This document shows, piece after piece, positions 1 through 7,080 of a DNA stretch of 64,000 nt. Where the stretch lies: the NCBI GenBank assembly GCA_963661945.1, contig CAVLDP010000001.1, positions 62,001-126,000 of the forward strand. The letters run 5' to 3'. How positions within the stretch are numbered: the first letter of the stretch is position 1; each line of letters starts with the position of its first letter. Source of the stretch: CAVLDP01 sp963661945 (GTDB lineage: Bacteria; Bacillota; Clostridia; Lachnospirales; Lachnospiraceae). The translations under genes and the position numbers were made by a program. A model generated the notes under the pieces. The model did no database searches, was not told where the DNA came from, and saw only the letters and a list, made by a program, of their open reading frames with translations.

Positions 1-1
1 G

Positions 2-649
2 AGCGTCAAGAGGAAAGCAATTGAGAGAGGCATTGTATCTGCAGAGGAAGCAGAGAATCTGTCTCAGAAGGAAATCATTAACTTCTTATTCATGCCTTCC
101 TTCTCTATGGCCAAGAAGATTACAGATATTTCTGGTCGAGGCGTTGGACTTGATGTTGTTAAGTCTAATATTGAAGCCCTTGGCGGTGATGTAGAAGTAA
201 AATCCGAGATGGGATTTGGTTCAACATTTACCGTAAGACTTCCACTTACACTTGCAATCATTCAGGCTCTGATGGTTGAAGTGAGAGATGAAAAATACGC
301 AATTGCTCTGGGATCAATTCAGAATATTGAGAATATTCCTGTTAGCGAGATTAAGTATGTTCAGGCTAAGGAAGTGATTCATTTAAGAGGTCTTGTTATT
401 CCTCTGATTCGCTTAGATGAACTTCTTGACAGCGAGCCGAAGGATGATGATCCAGAGAATATTGTTGTAGTTGTTGTGAAGAAGGGCGATTCTTACGCAG
501 GTATTGTAGTAGATAACCTGATTGGCCAGCAGGAAATCGTTATTAAATCACTCGGCAACGTTCTTGACAATAATAAGATTATTAGTGGCGCTACAATTCT
601 TGGTGATGGCGAAGTTGCACTGATCCTTGATATTAATGCATTATTTTAA
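2..649 (+). CDS. cheA: chemotaxis histidine kinase CheA, C-terminal part
   Basis: This is the last 215 codons of CheA, cut by the window start; the reading frame is open from base 2. CheA autophosphorylates on ATP and passes phosphate to CheY in the receptor array. Visible are the end of the ATPase domain (the glycine-rich GRGVGLDVV box near base 140 and GFGSTF near base 213) and then the CheW-like P5 domain (about bases 250-649) that docks to receptors and CheW. It is followed 14 bases later by cheW, as expected in a flagellar/chemotaxis operon. The kinase, dimerisation and phosphotransfer parts lie upstream and are not visible. Confidence 0.95.
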   Translation, partial: SVKRKAIERGIVSAEEAENLSQKEIINFLFMPSFSMAKKITDISGRGVGLDVVKSNIEALGGDVEVKSEMGFGSTFTVRLPLTLAIIQALMVEVRDEKYAIALGSIQNIENIPVSEIKYVQAKEVIHLRGLVIPLIRLDELLDSEPKDDDPENIVVVVVKKGDSYAGIVVDNLIGQQEIVIKSLGNVLDNNKIISGATILGDGEVALILDINALF

Positions 650-663
650 GTGGGGGTGACAAG

Positions 664-1131
664 ATGAGCGATAGGAATGAACTTGAGTTAGTAGAAGAAG
701 AGAAGATTCAGTATATTGTCGTTAAGATTGGCAATGAGCAGTATGGTCTTGACATCTCCTATGTAGACAATATTGTTCGTATGCAGAAGATTACACGAGT
801 TCCAAAGTCACCGGAGCATTACAAGGGTGTCATTAACCTTCGTGGTGAGGTGGTTCCAGTAATGAGTATCCGCCTTAAGATGGATTTGGACGAGGATGTA
901 ATCACGAATGCGTCAAGAATTATCATCCTGAAGCTGGAAGTTCAGGGATATATCGGTATTATTGTAGATGAGGTAAAGGAAGTAGTATCTCTTGGTCAAA
1001 ATGATATCGATCAGAACGCACAGAGTAAGAAGGAAAATGTCAACTTTATCACTGGTATTGGTAAGAATGGCGATGAACTCATCTCTATTCTAGATATCAA
1101 TGCAGTTACAGAAGAAGCGGATCAGGCATAA
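664..1131 (+). CDS. cheW: chemotaxis adaptor CheW
   Basis: This 155-residue protein is essentially one CheW domain. It couples methyl-accepting receptors to CheA at the membrane-associated array. Support: the segment YIVVKIGNEQYGLDI at the start of the fold, the central VINLRGEVVPVMSI core typical of CheW, and the late FITGIG motif. A short acidic N-terminal extension precedes the domain. The start has a GGGGGTGAC Shine-Dalgarno region just upstream. It lies between cheA and cheC in one operon. Confidence 0.96.
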   Translation: MSDRNELELVEEEKIQYIVVKIGNEQYGLDISYVDNIVRMQKITRVPKSPEHYKGVINLRGEVVPVMSIRLKMDLDEDVITNASRIIILKLEVQGYIGIIVDEVKEVVSLGQNDIDQNAQSKKENVNFITGIGKNGDELISILDINAVTEEADQA

Positions 1132-1144
1132 GAAGGATTAATAT

Positions 1145-1765
1145 ATGGGAAATCATAACTTAGAAGAAATCAATGATATGTATTTGGATATTCTTCGTGA
1201 AATAGGTAATATTGGCGCAGGTAATGCGACAACTGCTATTTCTAATATGTTGAATCTTCGAATTGATATGAGTGTTCCACAGGTTGAACTTATGCCAGTG
1301 GAGAAGATTGGTGGAGCTATAGGAGCTGAGGACGAGGTTATCGTTGGAATCATGCTTGGCGTCGAGATGGATATCGACGGTAGTATGATGTTCCTCATGG
1401 ATATGGCTTCCGCTCATCATTTGGTAAACCGATTGATGGGCAGGGATTATGATTTTTATCAGGAATTTGATGATATGGATTTATCAGCCTTACGGGAGAT
1501 TGGCAATATTATCGCAAGTTCCTACTTGTCTGCTTTGTCAGGCTTAACAAAACTTACAATTTCACCTACAGTACCTTTTCTTGCAATTGATATGGCAGGT
1601 GCAATTCTTTCGGTGCCAGCGGTACAGTTTGGCATCATGGGGGATAAGGCTCTTCTGATTAAGACAGCATTCGACGATGAGGTTGCTATCAATGGCTACT
1701 TCATTTTGATGCCAGAAGAGGAAGGTTACGAGAAGATTCTCGAGGCACTTGGTGTTCATTTGTAA
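1145..1765 (+). CDS. cheC: CheY-P phosphatase CheC
   Basis: CheC dephosphorylates CheY-P and partners with CheD in Firmicute chemotaxis adaptation. At 206 residues it has the usual length. Both active-site repeats are present: EIGNIGAGNA near residue 20 and EIGNIIASS near residue 119, each with the Glu and Asn pair that forms a phosphatase site. It is therefore a two-site CheC rather than a one-site CheX. It sits directly before cheD, its known binding partner, with 12 bases between them. Confidence 0.95.
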   Translation: MGNHNLEEINDMYLDILREIGNIGAGNATTAISNMLNLRIDMSVPQVELMPVEKIGGAIGAEDEVIVGIMLGVEMDIDGSMMFLMDMASAHHLVNRLMGRDYDFYQEFDDMDLSALREIGNIIASSYLSALSGLTKLTISPTVPFLAIDMAGAILSVPAVQFGIMGDKALLIKTAFDDEVAINGYFILMPEEEGYEKILEALGVHL

Positions 1766-1777
1766 GAGGATATTATT

Positions 1778-2266
1778 ATGGGTCAAATGATCAAGGTTGG
1801 CATGGCTGATCTAAATATTTGTAAAGCACCGGATGCGCTTACGACAATTGGACTTGGCTCATGTATCGGAATTGCTATCTATGATCCGACGACGAAGATT
1901 TCAGGGCTTGCTCATATTATGTTGCCGGACAGTACGCAGATTAGAAACAATTCCAATATAGCCAAATTTGCTGACACTGGCATTCAGAAGCTTTATGATG
2001 ACATGATTAAGGCTGGTGCGAACAAATCAAGAATGGTTGCAAAGATTGCTGGAGGAGCAAAGATGTTCGAACTCTCCGGCTCGGCAAGTGCAACAATTAA
2101 TATTGGTGAGCGTAATGCTATTGCGTCGCGTGCTAAGCTTAAGGAACTTGGAATTCCACTTATTGCTGAAGATTGTGGACTGAATTATGGTAGAACGGTG
2201 GAATTGTATAGTGAAACCGGTGACTATTTGATTAAGTCTGTTGGCAAGGATACAAAGACGATTTAA
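1778..2266 (+). CDS. cheD: chemoreceptor glutamine deamidase CheD
   Basis: CheD deamidates glutamines on methyl-accepting chemotaxis proteins and stimulates CheC. The 162-residue product shows the family's catalytic Cys (about residue 29 in TTIGLGSCIG) and His (about residue 46 in LAHIMLP), followed by the GGAKMF and NIGERN motifs. Gene order cheC-cheD matches the functional pairing. Start codon ATG follows the cheC stop by 12 bases. Confidence 0.95.
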   Translation: MGQMIKVGMADLNICKAPDALTTIGLGSCIGIAIYDPTTKISGLAHIMLPDSTQIRNNSNIAKFADTGIQKLYDDMIKAGANKSRMVAKIAGGAKMFELSGSASATINIGERNAIASRAKLKELGIPLIAEDCGLNYGRTVELYSETGDYLIKSVGKDTKTI

Positions 2267-2278
2267 TCTGGAGGAGTC

Positions 2279-2548
2279 ATGAATACAAAACCGATACCTG
2301 CAATTATTACATTAATTGGTGCGGCAATATGCTGCGCGGTATCTCTGGTGATGGGATTTTCCTTTGCAGTTTTTGTGAAGAGATTTGCACTGACTGTACT
2401 TATTTTCTATGTGCTAGGTCTAACGATTAAGATTTGTCTTGATATTGGATTCAAGGTAGATAAAGAAGATACTGCTGCTATGGAAGAGATGGACGATCAG
2501 GGGTTAGAAGCTGGAGAAGATTTTATAACCGACGACGAGGATGAATAG
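2279..2548 (+). CDS. small membrane protein of the chemotaxis operon, unknown function
   Basis: I do not recognise a named family. The 89-residue product has two predicted membrane helices (about residues 7-28 and 36-54) and then a strongly acidic tail of about 30 residues ending in several Asp and Glu. It has a good ribosome site (GGAGG at 2271-2275) and lies in the gap between cheD and sigD, so it is co-transcribed with them. A role near the flagellar basal body or the receptor array is a guess from position only. Confidence 0.75.
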   Translation: MNTKPIPAIITLIGAAICCAVSLVMGFSFAVFVKRFALTVLIFYVLGLTIKICLDIGFKVDKEDTAAMEEMDDQGLEAGEDFITDDEDE

Positions 2549-2570
2549 AACTTGAATATGGGGGCAACAC

Positions 2571-3338
2571 ATGGCTAAGCCGGTTGATAAGCAGAAAATC
2601 TGGGAAGCCTATTCGGCAAATCCCACCCAGGAATTGCGAGAACAGATCATTGTTCTTTATGCACCACTTGTTAAGGTGGTTGCGGGAAGACTTTGCATGT
2701 ATCTTGGCAATAATGTGGAATATGATGAACTCGTTTCCTGCGGCGTATTCGGTTTGATTGACGCGATTGATAAATACGACTATTCCAAAGAAGTGAAGTT
2801 CGAGACATATGCCAGTCTTCGAATTCGCGGCTCTATCTTGGATACGATTCGTAAGATGGATTGGATTCCTCGCACGGTTCGTCAGAAGCAAAAAAAGATT
2901 GACGAAGCAATGAAGAATGTAGAGATGCGAACTGGCAAATCTGCGACCGATGAAGAAATTGCAGAAGAACTTGGAATTCCGCCGGAGGAGCTTTTAGATT
3001 GGCAGTCCAAGCTCAAGGTTACGAATGTTGTATCTCTGAATGAGTTCGTAGAGCAGGGCAATGAACCTGCTATGGATGCCAGATCCAATTCTCATTTTGA
3101 ACAACCTGAAGAATCAATCTCAAAAGCTGAACTGAAGCAGAAATTAGAGGAGTCTCTTGCTCTTCTTACTGAGAAAGAGCAAAAGGTGATTCTTCTATAT
3201 TATTATGAAGAGATGACCTTGAAGGAGATTAGTAGAGTACTTGAGGTTTCGGAATCCCGCGTATCTCAATTACATACCAAAGCGCTTCTTAAGATGCGAT
3301 CAACCATGGGTGAGTACATGGATATTTTAGGAGTATGA
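2571..3338 (+). CDS. sigD: RNA polymerase sigma factor for flagellar genes (FliA/WhiG family)
   Basis: This 255-residue sigma-70 family protein has region 2 (VEYDELVSCGVFGLIDAID, then FETYASLRIRGSILD), region 3 (about residues 100-150) and region 4 with the helix-turn-helix MTLKEISRVLEVSESRVSQL. The RIRGSILD and DWIPR motifs are typical of FliA/WhiG sigmas. It should direct RNA polymerase to late flagellar and chemotaxis promoters. It is the last gene of the che operon before a terminator, the same place it occupies in Bacillus. No FlgM anti-sigma gene is visible in this window. Confidence 0.95.
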   Translation: MAKPVDKQKIWEAYSANPTQELREQIIVLYAPLVKVVAGRLCMYLGNNVEYDELVSCGVFGLIDAIDKYDYSKEVKFETYASLRIRGSILDTIRKMDWIPRTVRQKQKKIDEAMKNVEMRTGKSATDEEIAEELGIPPEELLDWQSKLKVTNVVSLNEFVEQGNEPAMDARSNSHFEQPEESISKAELKQKLEESLALLTEKEQKVILLYYYEEMTLKEISRVLEVSESRVSQLHTKALLKMRSTMGEYMDILGV

Positions 3339-3368
3339 TGAGACTACGTTTTGTGGTCTCATTTTTTT
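3339..3368 (+). terminator. intrinsic terminator after sigD
   Basis: A 9-bp stem (TGAGACTAC with GTGGTCTCA, one G-T wobble), a 5-base loop and a run of seven T start one base after the sigD stop. No promoter is evident before the next gene at 3385, so some read-through is likely. Confidence 0.85.
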
Positions 3369-3384
3369 ACAAGAGGGATAAATT

Positions 3385-3711
3385 ATGTCTATACGACCGA
3401 TTGATTTCAATGGTATGATACAAAATACTGGAAATGTATCACAGACCAAGGCTGCAGAGGACCTGCGACCTGAACTACAACAGGCTGCGCTTACGGTTCA
3501 GGGGCAAAAAGAGGAGACGCATCAGAATACTTCTGTGCACAGCGCAGAGGATTCGAGATCGAATTTCTTTGATCCAGAAGAAGGCGGAGATGGTCGAGGT
3601 TACACTGGAAATCAGGGACAAAGACGCGACAAGCATGAGAACAAAGAATCGACTCATAAGGATGGAATAGTGATGAAGGGAACACATGCATCCTTTGATA
3701 TTACAATTTAG
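3385..3711 (+). CDS. hydrophilic protein downstream of sigD, unknown function
   Basis: The 108-residue product has no signal peptide or membrane helix. It is rich in Gln, Glu, Asp, Lys and Gly and looks mostly disordered, with an ordered N-terminal stretch (IRPIDFNGMIQNTG) and a short hydrophobic end (ASFDITI). It has a ribosome site (AGAGGG, 3372-3377) and is followed after 8 bases by the SwrB-like gene. I recall similar small proteins after sigD in other Lachnospiraceae flagellar clusters, but no function. An anti-sigma role was considered; no FlgM motif is visible. Confidence 0.65.
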   Translation: MSIRPIDFNGMIQNTGNVSQTKAAEDLRPELQQAALTVQGQKEETHQNTSVHSAEDSRSNFFDPEEGGDGRGYTGNQGQRRDKHENKESTHKDGIVMKGTHASFDITI

Positions 3712-3719
3712 GAGATACT

Positions 3720-4424
3720 ATGACAGGACTAGAGATTGGCCTACTGCTTATTGGCCTTGCTATATTTGCTGCAAGCTTCCTTGTGGCTCAGAAGCTATCG
3801 CCTTCTGATTTGGATGAGATCAAGAAGATGACAGATACAGAGATTAAGATTCTTATGGACAAGGGTGTGACACAGGCGTCGAATCAGATTGATTCTCTGA
3901 TTTCGGAGCACGTGGATGCAGCTATTGAGAAGATGGATCTTGACACGGACAAGGAGACCAACGAGAAGATTCTAGAGATTAGTGAATATTCTGATACGGT
4001 CCTTGATTCCATGAATAAATCTCACGATGAGGTTATGTTCATGTACAGTATGTTAAATGAAAAGCAGGAGAAATTATCTGAAATGACGCGAGAGATGCAG
4101 GAGATGGAATCCACTCTTCGTTATCTTAAGAAGTCGATTAAGGACCAGCTTGTTGAACTCGAAGAAGCAAAGGTAAATGTTGATCTGGCTCAGGTTCCAG
4201 ATCTTCCAGAGATGCCTCCTGAGATGCTGCTCTCCATTAAGGAGGAATTGAAGAAGAAATTATCCGAGGAAAGCAACAAAGAGAAGAATAATAATCCGGA
4301 ATCCTTGAATGTAAATGATCAGATTATAGAACTTCATAAGCAGGGATATTCTGAGGTTGAAATTGCAAAGCAGCTTGGCAGAGGCCTTGGCGAAGTAAAA
4401 CTTGTACTTGGGTTATTTAATTAG
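3720..4424 (+). CDS. SwrB-like membrane-anchored coiled-coil protein (DUF6115 type)
   Basis: The 234-residue product starts with one membrane helix (about residues 4-22). A long charged coiled-coil region follows (about 30-150), then a Pro-rich hinge (PDLPEMPPEM), a Lys/Glu/Asn-rich linker, and a C-terminal helix-turn-helix-like segment (about 200-234, EVEIAKQLGRGLGEVKLVL). That architecture and the place just after sigD match SwrB (YlxL) of Bacillus subtilis, which activates flagellar export and SigD-dependent motility. Sequence identity to SwrB is unverified, so the call rests on layout and position. Confidence 0.65.
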   Translation: MTGLEIGLLLIGLAIFAASFLVAQKLSPSDLDEIKKMTDTEIKILMDKGVTQASNQIDSLISEHVDAAIEKMDLDTDKETNEKILEISEYSDTVLDSMNKSHDEVMFMYSMLNEKQEKLSEMTREMQEMESTLRYLKKSIKDQLVELEEAKVNVDLAQVPDLPEMPPEMLLSIKEELKKKLSEESNKEKNNNPESLNVNDQIIELHKQGYSEVEIAKQLGRGLGEVKLVLGLFN

Positions 4425-4432
4425 GAGAACTT

Positions 4433-4891
4433 ATGAAATTAAAATTCTATCTTCGTGGGATGGGAGTTGGGGTGATTGTTACATCCCTTATTTTTATGAT
4501 AGCTATGGCTTTTTATGAGCCGACAATTACGGATGAAGAGGTTGAACTTCGGGCAAAGCGACTTGGTATGGTCTACGAGGAGGAATCCGATAGTTCTAAT
4601 TCGATAGATCAGGATAACACAAAGAAGCAATCCGTACAAAATATAATAAATGATGGAAATGAAGGGGCAGAGACTACTACAGAAGAAGTAGTTTCTGTGA
4701 CGATTGACAGAGGTACTTCTTCTTATAAGTTATCGCAGACGCTTCAGGATCTTGGACTTGTGGACGATGCACTTACATTTGATAAATATCTGGATGCGAA
4801 TAATTATGACAGCTTCTTGCAACCGGGGGATTTTGAAATCCCTGTTGGCTCGACTTACGAGGATATTGCGAAGATTATTACATCAAAATAA
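4433..4891 (+). CDS. membrane-anchored protein with MltG-like LysM-type domain only
   Basis: The 152-residue product has one N-terminal membrane helix (about residues 9-28), a hydrophilic linker, and a C-terminal domain (about 85-150). This domain resembles the small substrate-binding module of endolytic transglycosylase MltG: it begins VTIDRGTSSYKLSQTL and contains LQPGDFEIPVGSTYEDI. Full MltG is over 300 residues and carries a catalytic Glu domain, which is absent here. It probably binds or senses nascent peptidoglycan without cutting it. It follows the SwrB-like gene by 8 bases. Confidence 0.7.
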   Translation: MKLKFYLRGMGVGVIVTSLIFMIAMAFYEPTITDEEVELRAKRLGMVYEEESDSSNSIDQDNTKKQSVQNIINDGNEGAETTTEEVVSVTIDRGTSSYKLSQTLQDLGLVDDALTFDKYLDANNYDSFLQPGDFEIPVGSTYEDIAKIITSK

Positions 4892-4895
4892 TGCC

Positions 4896-4924
4896 TTGCG
4901 CCTGATATTACCCTGTGATATAAT
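4896..4924 (+). promoter_or_regulatory. promoter of rpsB-tsf
   Basis: TTGCGC, a 17-base spacer and TATAAT, with TGA directly before the -10 (extended -10). Predicted transcription start is near 4930, giving a leader of about 105 bases. Confidence 0.85.
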
Positions 4925-4929
4925 GGCAA

Positions 4930-5003
4930 AGGCTTTGTAGAAAACACATGGGTGGATTGGCAATCGGTGCCGGAATTTACGGTAGTTTGCCAAGTAGAAG
5001 CCT
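4930..5003 (+). promoter_or_regulatory. structured leader of rpsB, possible S2 autoregulatory element
   Basis: Two nested long-range helices can form in the untranslated leader. AGGCTT (4930-4935) pairs with AAGCCT (4998-5003), and TTGGCAA (4957-4963) pairs with TTGCCAA (4987-4993). They close a folded domain that ends about 18 bases before the ribosome site. Ribosomal protein S2 controls its own operon in E. coli; that this leader binds S2 is inference. Confidence 0.5.
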
Positions 5004-5034
5004 ATGGAAGAATAACCAAATGGAGGTAATTAGA

Positions 5035-5766
5035 ATGAGTGTTATTTCAATGAAGCAGTTACTTGAGGCAGGTGTTCATTTCGGACATCAGACTAGAAGA
5101 TGGAACCCTAAAATGGCTCCTTACATCTATACTGAGCGTAATGGTATTCATATCATTGACTTACAGAAGTCTGTAGGTATGGTTGATGATGCTTACAATG
5201 CAGTATATGATATCGTAGCTCAGGGTGGTACTATCCTTTTCGTTGGTACTAAGAAGCAGGCTCAGGATTCTGTTAAGGCAGAGGCAGAGCGTTGCGGTAT
5301 GTTCTATGTAAACGAGAGATGGCTTGGTGGTATGCTTACCAACTTCAAGACAATTCAGACTCGTATCGATCGTCTCAAGGCTATTGAGAAGATGCAGGAA
5401 GATGGTACTTTCGATGTACTTCCTAAGAAGGAAGTTGCTAACCTTATCAAGGAGCAGGAGAAGCTTGAGAAGAATATCGGTGGTATCAAGAACATGAAGC
5501 ATATTCCTGATGCAATCTTCGTTGTAGATCCTAAGAAGGAGCATATCTGTGTACAGGAGGCTCATGCACTTGGAATTACTCTTATCGGTATCGCTGATAC
5601 AAACTGCGATCCAGATGAGCTTGATTACATCATTCCAGGTAATGACGATGCTATCCGTGCCGTTAAGCTTATTGTTTCAAAGATGGCTGATGCTGTTATC
5701 GAAGCTAATCAGGGCGAAGAGAACGTTGATGTAGCAGTTGAGGCTACAGAAGAAGCAGAGGCATAA
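5035..5766 (+). CDS. rpsB: 30S ribosomal protein S2
   Basis: S2 is a late-assembling protein of the small subunit. The 243-residue product opens with the family's MSVISMKQLLEAGVHFGHQ and continues with KMAPYIY and NGIHIIDLQKS. It also has the GGTILFVGTKKQAQ and WLGGMLTNF blocks and FVVDPKKEH near residue 160. The ATG at 5035 is chosen because it sits 8 bases after GGAGG (5022-5026) and gives the normal N-terminus. A longer in-frame reading back to 4948 would run through the structured leader. It is paired with tsf 27 bases downstream, the universal order. Confidence 0.98.
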   Translation: MSVISMKQLLEAGVHFGHQTRRWNPKMAPYIYTERNGIHIIDLQKSVGMVDDAYNAVYDIVAQGGTILFVGTKKQAQDSVKAEAERCGMFYVNERWLGGMLTNFKTIQTRIDRLKAIEKMQEDGTFDVLPKKEVANLIKEQEKLEKNIGGIKNMKHIPDAIFVVDPKKEHICVQEAHALGITLIGIADTNCDPDELDYIIPGNDDAIRAVKLIVSKMADAVIEANQGEENVDVAVEATEEAEA

Positions 5767-5793
5767 TTCTTATAATTATTGGAGGAATACATA

Positions 5794-6873
5794 ATGGCTA
5801 TTACAGCAGCTAGTGTTAAGGAACTGCGTGAATTAACTGGCGCAGGTATGATGGACTGTAAGAAGGCTCTTACAGAAACTGATGGAGATATGGACAAGGC
5901 AGTTGAGCTTCTTCGTAAGAGCGGAGCAGCTAAGATGGAGAAGAAGGCTTCTCGTATCGCTGCAGAAGGTATTGCAAGAGTTGCAATTTCTGGCAATACA
6001 GCTTGTGTTGTTGAGGTAAATTCTGAGACAGACTTCGTTGCTAAGAATGAAGTTTTCCAGGAGTTCGTTCAGTCTGTTGCTGACAAGGCACTTTCATCTG
6101 ATCTTGCTGGTGGTATGGATGGAGAGGATGTTGATGCTCTTCTTGCTTCTGGCGTTCAGGAAGACCTTGCAGAGAAGACAATGACAATTGGAGAGAAGTT
6201 ATCTGTTCGTCGTTTTGCTAAGGTAACTGGCGATGCAGTTGTTTCTTATATCCATGGCGGCGGACGTATTGGCGTTCTTGTTGCTGGTACTGGTGCATCT
6301 GATGATGCTGCCAAGGAAGCTCTTACTAATATTGCAATGCAGGTTGCTGCTATGAACCCACAGTATGTAAGCAGAGATGATATCTCTTCTGATGAGCTTT
6401 CTAAGCTTAGAGAGATTACTGTTGAGGCTGCTCTTAATGATCCAGCATCTCTTCCTAAGCCAATTCTTAATAAGTTAATTGAGAAGGCAATGGACGGTGT
6501 ATGGTCTTCAGAAGATGTTGCAATCTTTGAAGAGAAGAAGTCTAACATGAACTATGTATGGAACTTCGTATCCAAGGAGGCTGTATCTCAGCTTGCTGAA
6601 CTTGCAATTGCTGACAAGGATTCTATTGTTTCTGACAAGATCTTCACTGGCCTTGTAGAGGGTCGTGTTTCTAAGCAGCTTAAGGAAATCTGCCTGATGG
6701 ATCAGACTTACGTTAAGGCTGAAGACGGTAAGCAGTCAGTTGGCAAGTATTTATCTTCTGTAAATGCTAATCTTGCAATCTCTAAGATCGTTCGTTTCGA
6801 AGTAGGCGAAGGTATGGAGAAGAAGGAAGAGAACTTCGCAGAAGAAGTTGCTAAGCAGATGGCTGGTAACTAA
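5794..6873 (+). CDS. tsf: elongation factor Ts, with an apparent internal insertion
   Basis: EF-Ts recycles EF-Tu by exchanging GDP for GTP. The N-terminal UBA-like domain (VKELRELTGAGMMDCKKAL), the TDFVAKN nucleotide-exchange motif near residue 82 and the C-terminal RFEVGEGMEKK are all present. At 359 residues it is longer than the E. coli protein (283) and longer than the roughly 310 I recall for related Clostridia. The extra roughly 55-60 residues lie at about 222-282, just before GLVEGRVSKQLKEICL, where the family's coiled-coil hairpin sits. The frame is intact with no stop. ATG 5794 follows GGAGG (5781-5785). Confidence 0.96.
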   Translation: MAITAASVKELRELTGAGMMDCKKALTETDGDMDKAVELLRKSGAAKMEKKASRIAAEGIARVAISGNTACVVEVNSETDFVAKNEVFQEFVQSVADKALSSDLAGGMDGEDVDALLASGVQEDLAEKTMTIGEKLSVRRFAKVTGDAVVSYIHGGGRIGVLVAGTGASDDAAKEALTNIAMQVAAMNPQYVSRDDISSDELSKLREITVEAALNDPASLPKPILNKLIEKAMDGVWSSEDVAIFEEKKSNMNYVWNFVSKEAVSQLAELAIADKDSIVSDKIFTGLVEGRVSKQLKEICLMDQTYVKAEDGKQSVGKYLSSVNANLAISKIVRFEVGEGMEKKEENFAEEVAKQMAGN

Positions 6874-6949
6874 GCCTACGCTTATTCATTTGTTTATTTC
6901 TTATAGATTTTTATAAATCGATTTAGTTACAAAATCACAACACCTAAAG

Positions 6950-6986
6950 ACCACCCGAAGATGCTTTGGCATTTTGGGTGGTTTTT
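6950..6986 (+). terminator. intrinsic terminator of rpsB-tsf
   Basis: ACCACCC (6950-6956) pairs with GGGTGGT (6976-6982) across an AT-rich loop and is followed by a run of T. It lies about 75 bases after the tsf stop; the bases between are AT-rich with nothing I recognise. Confidence 0.85.
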
Positions 6987-6988
6987 GC

Positions 6989-7017
6989 TTGTTTACGCCT
7001 AAATCTTGTGGTAAAAT
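6989..7017 (+). promoter_or_regulatory. promoter of the BMP transporter operon
   Basis: TTGTTT, a 17-base spacer and TAAAAT, preceded by TGG (extended -10). The leader of about 57 bases is AT-rich; no riboswitch fold is apparent. Confidence 0.75.
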
Positions 7018-7080
7018 TATCTTCATATTGGAACACTACCACAATATATATTTACATTTTTGTTTAGGAGGAGTTGGAAT

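Noticed and set aside
4948..5034. N-terminal extension of S2 from an upstream in-frame start
   Set aside because: It would code through the structured leader and ribosome site; S2 has a normal N-terminus at 5035.
7018..7080. Purine riboswitch before the nucleoside transporter
   Set aside because: The leader is short and AT-rich with no paired domain.
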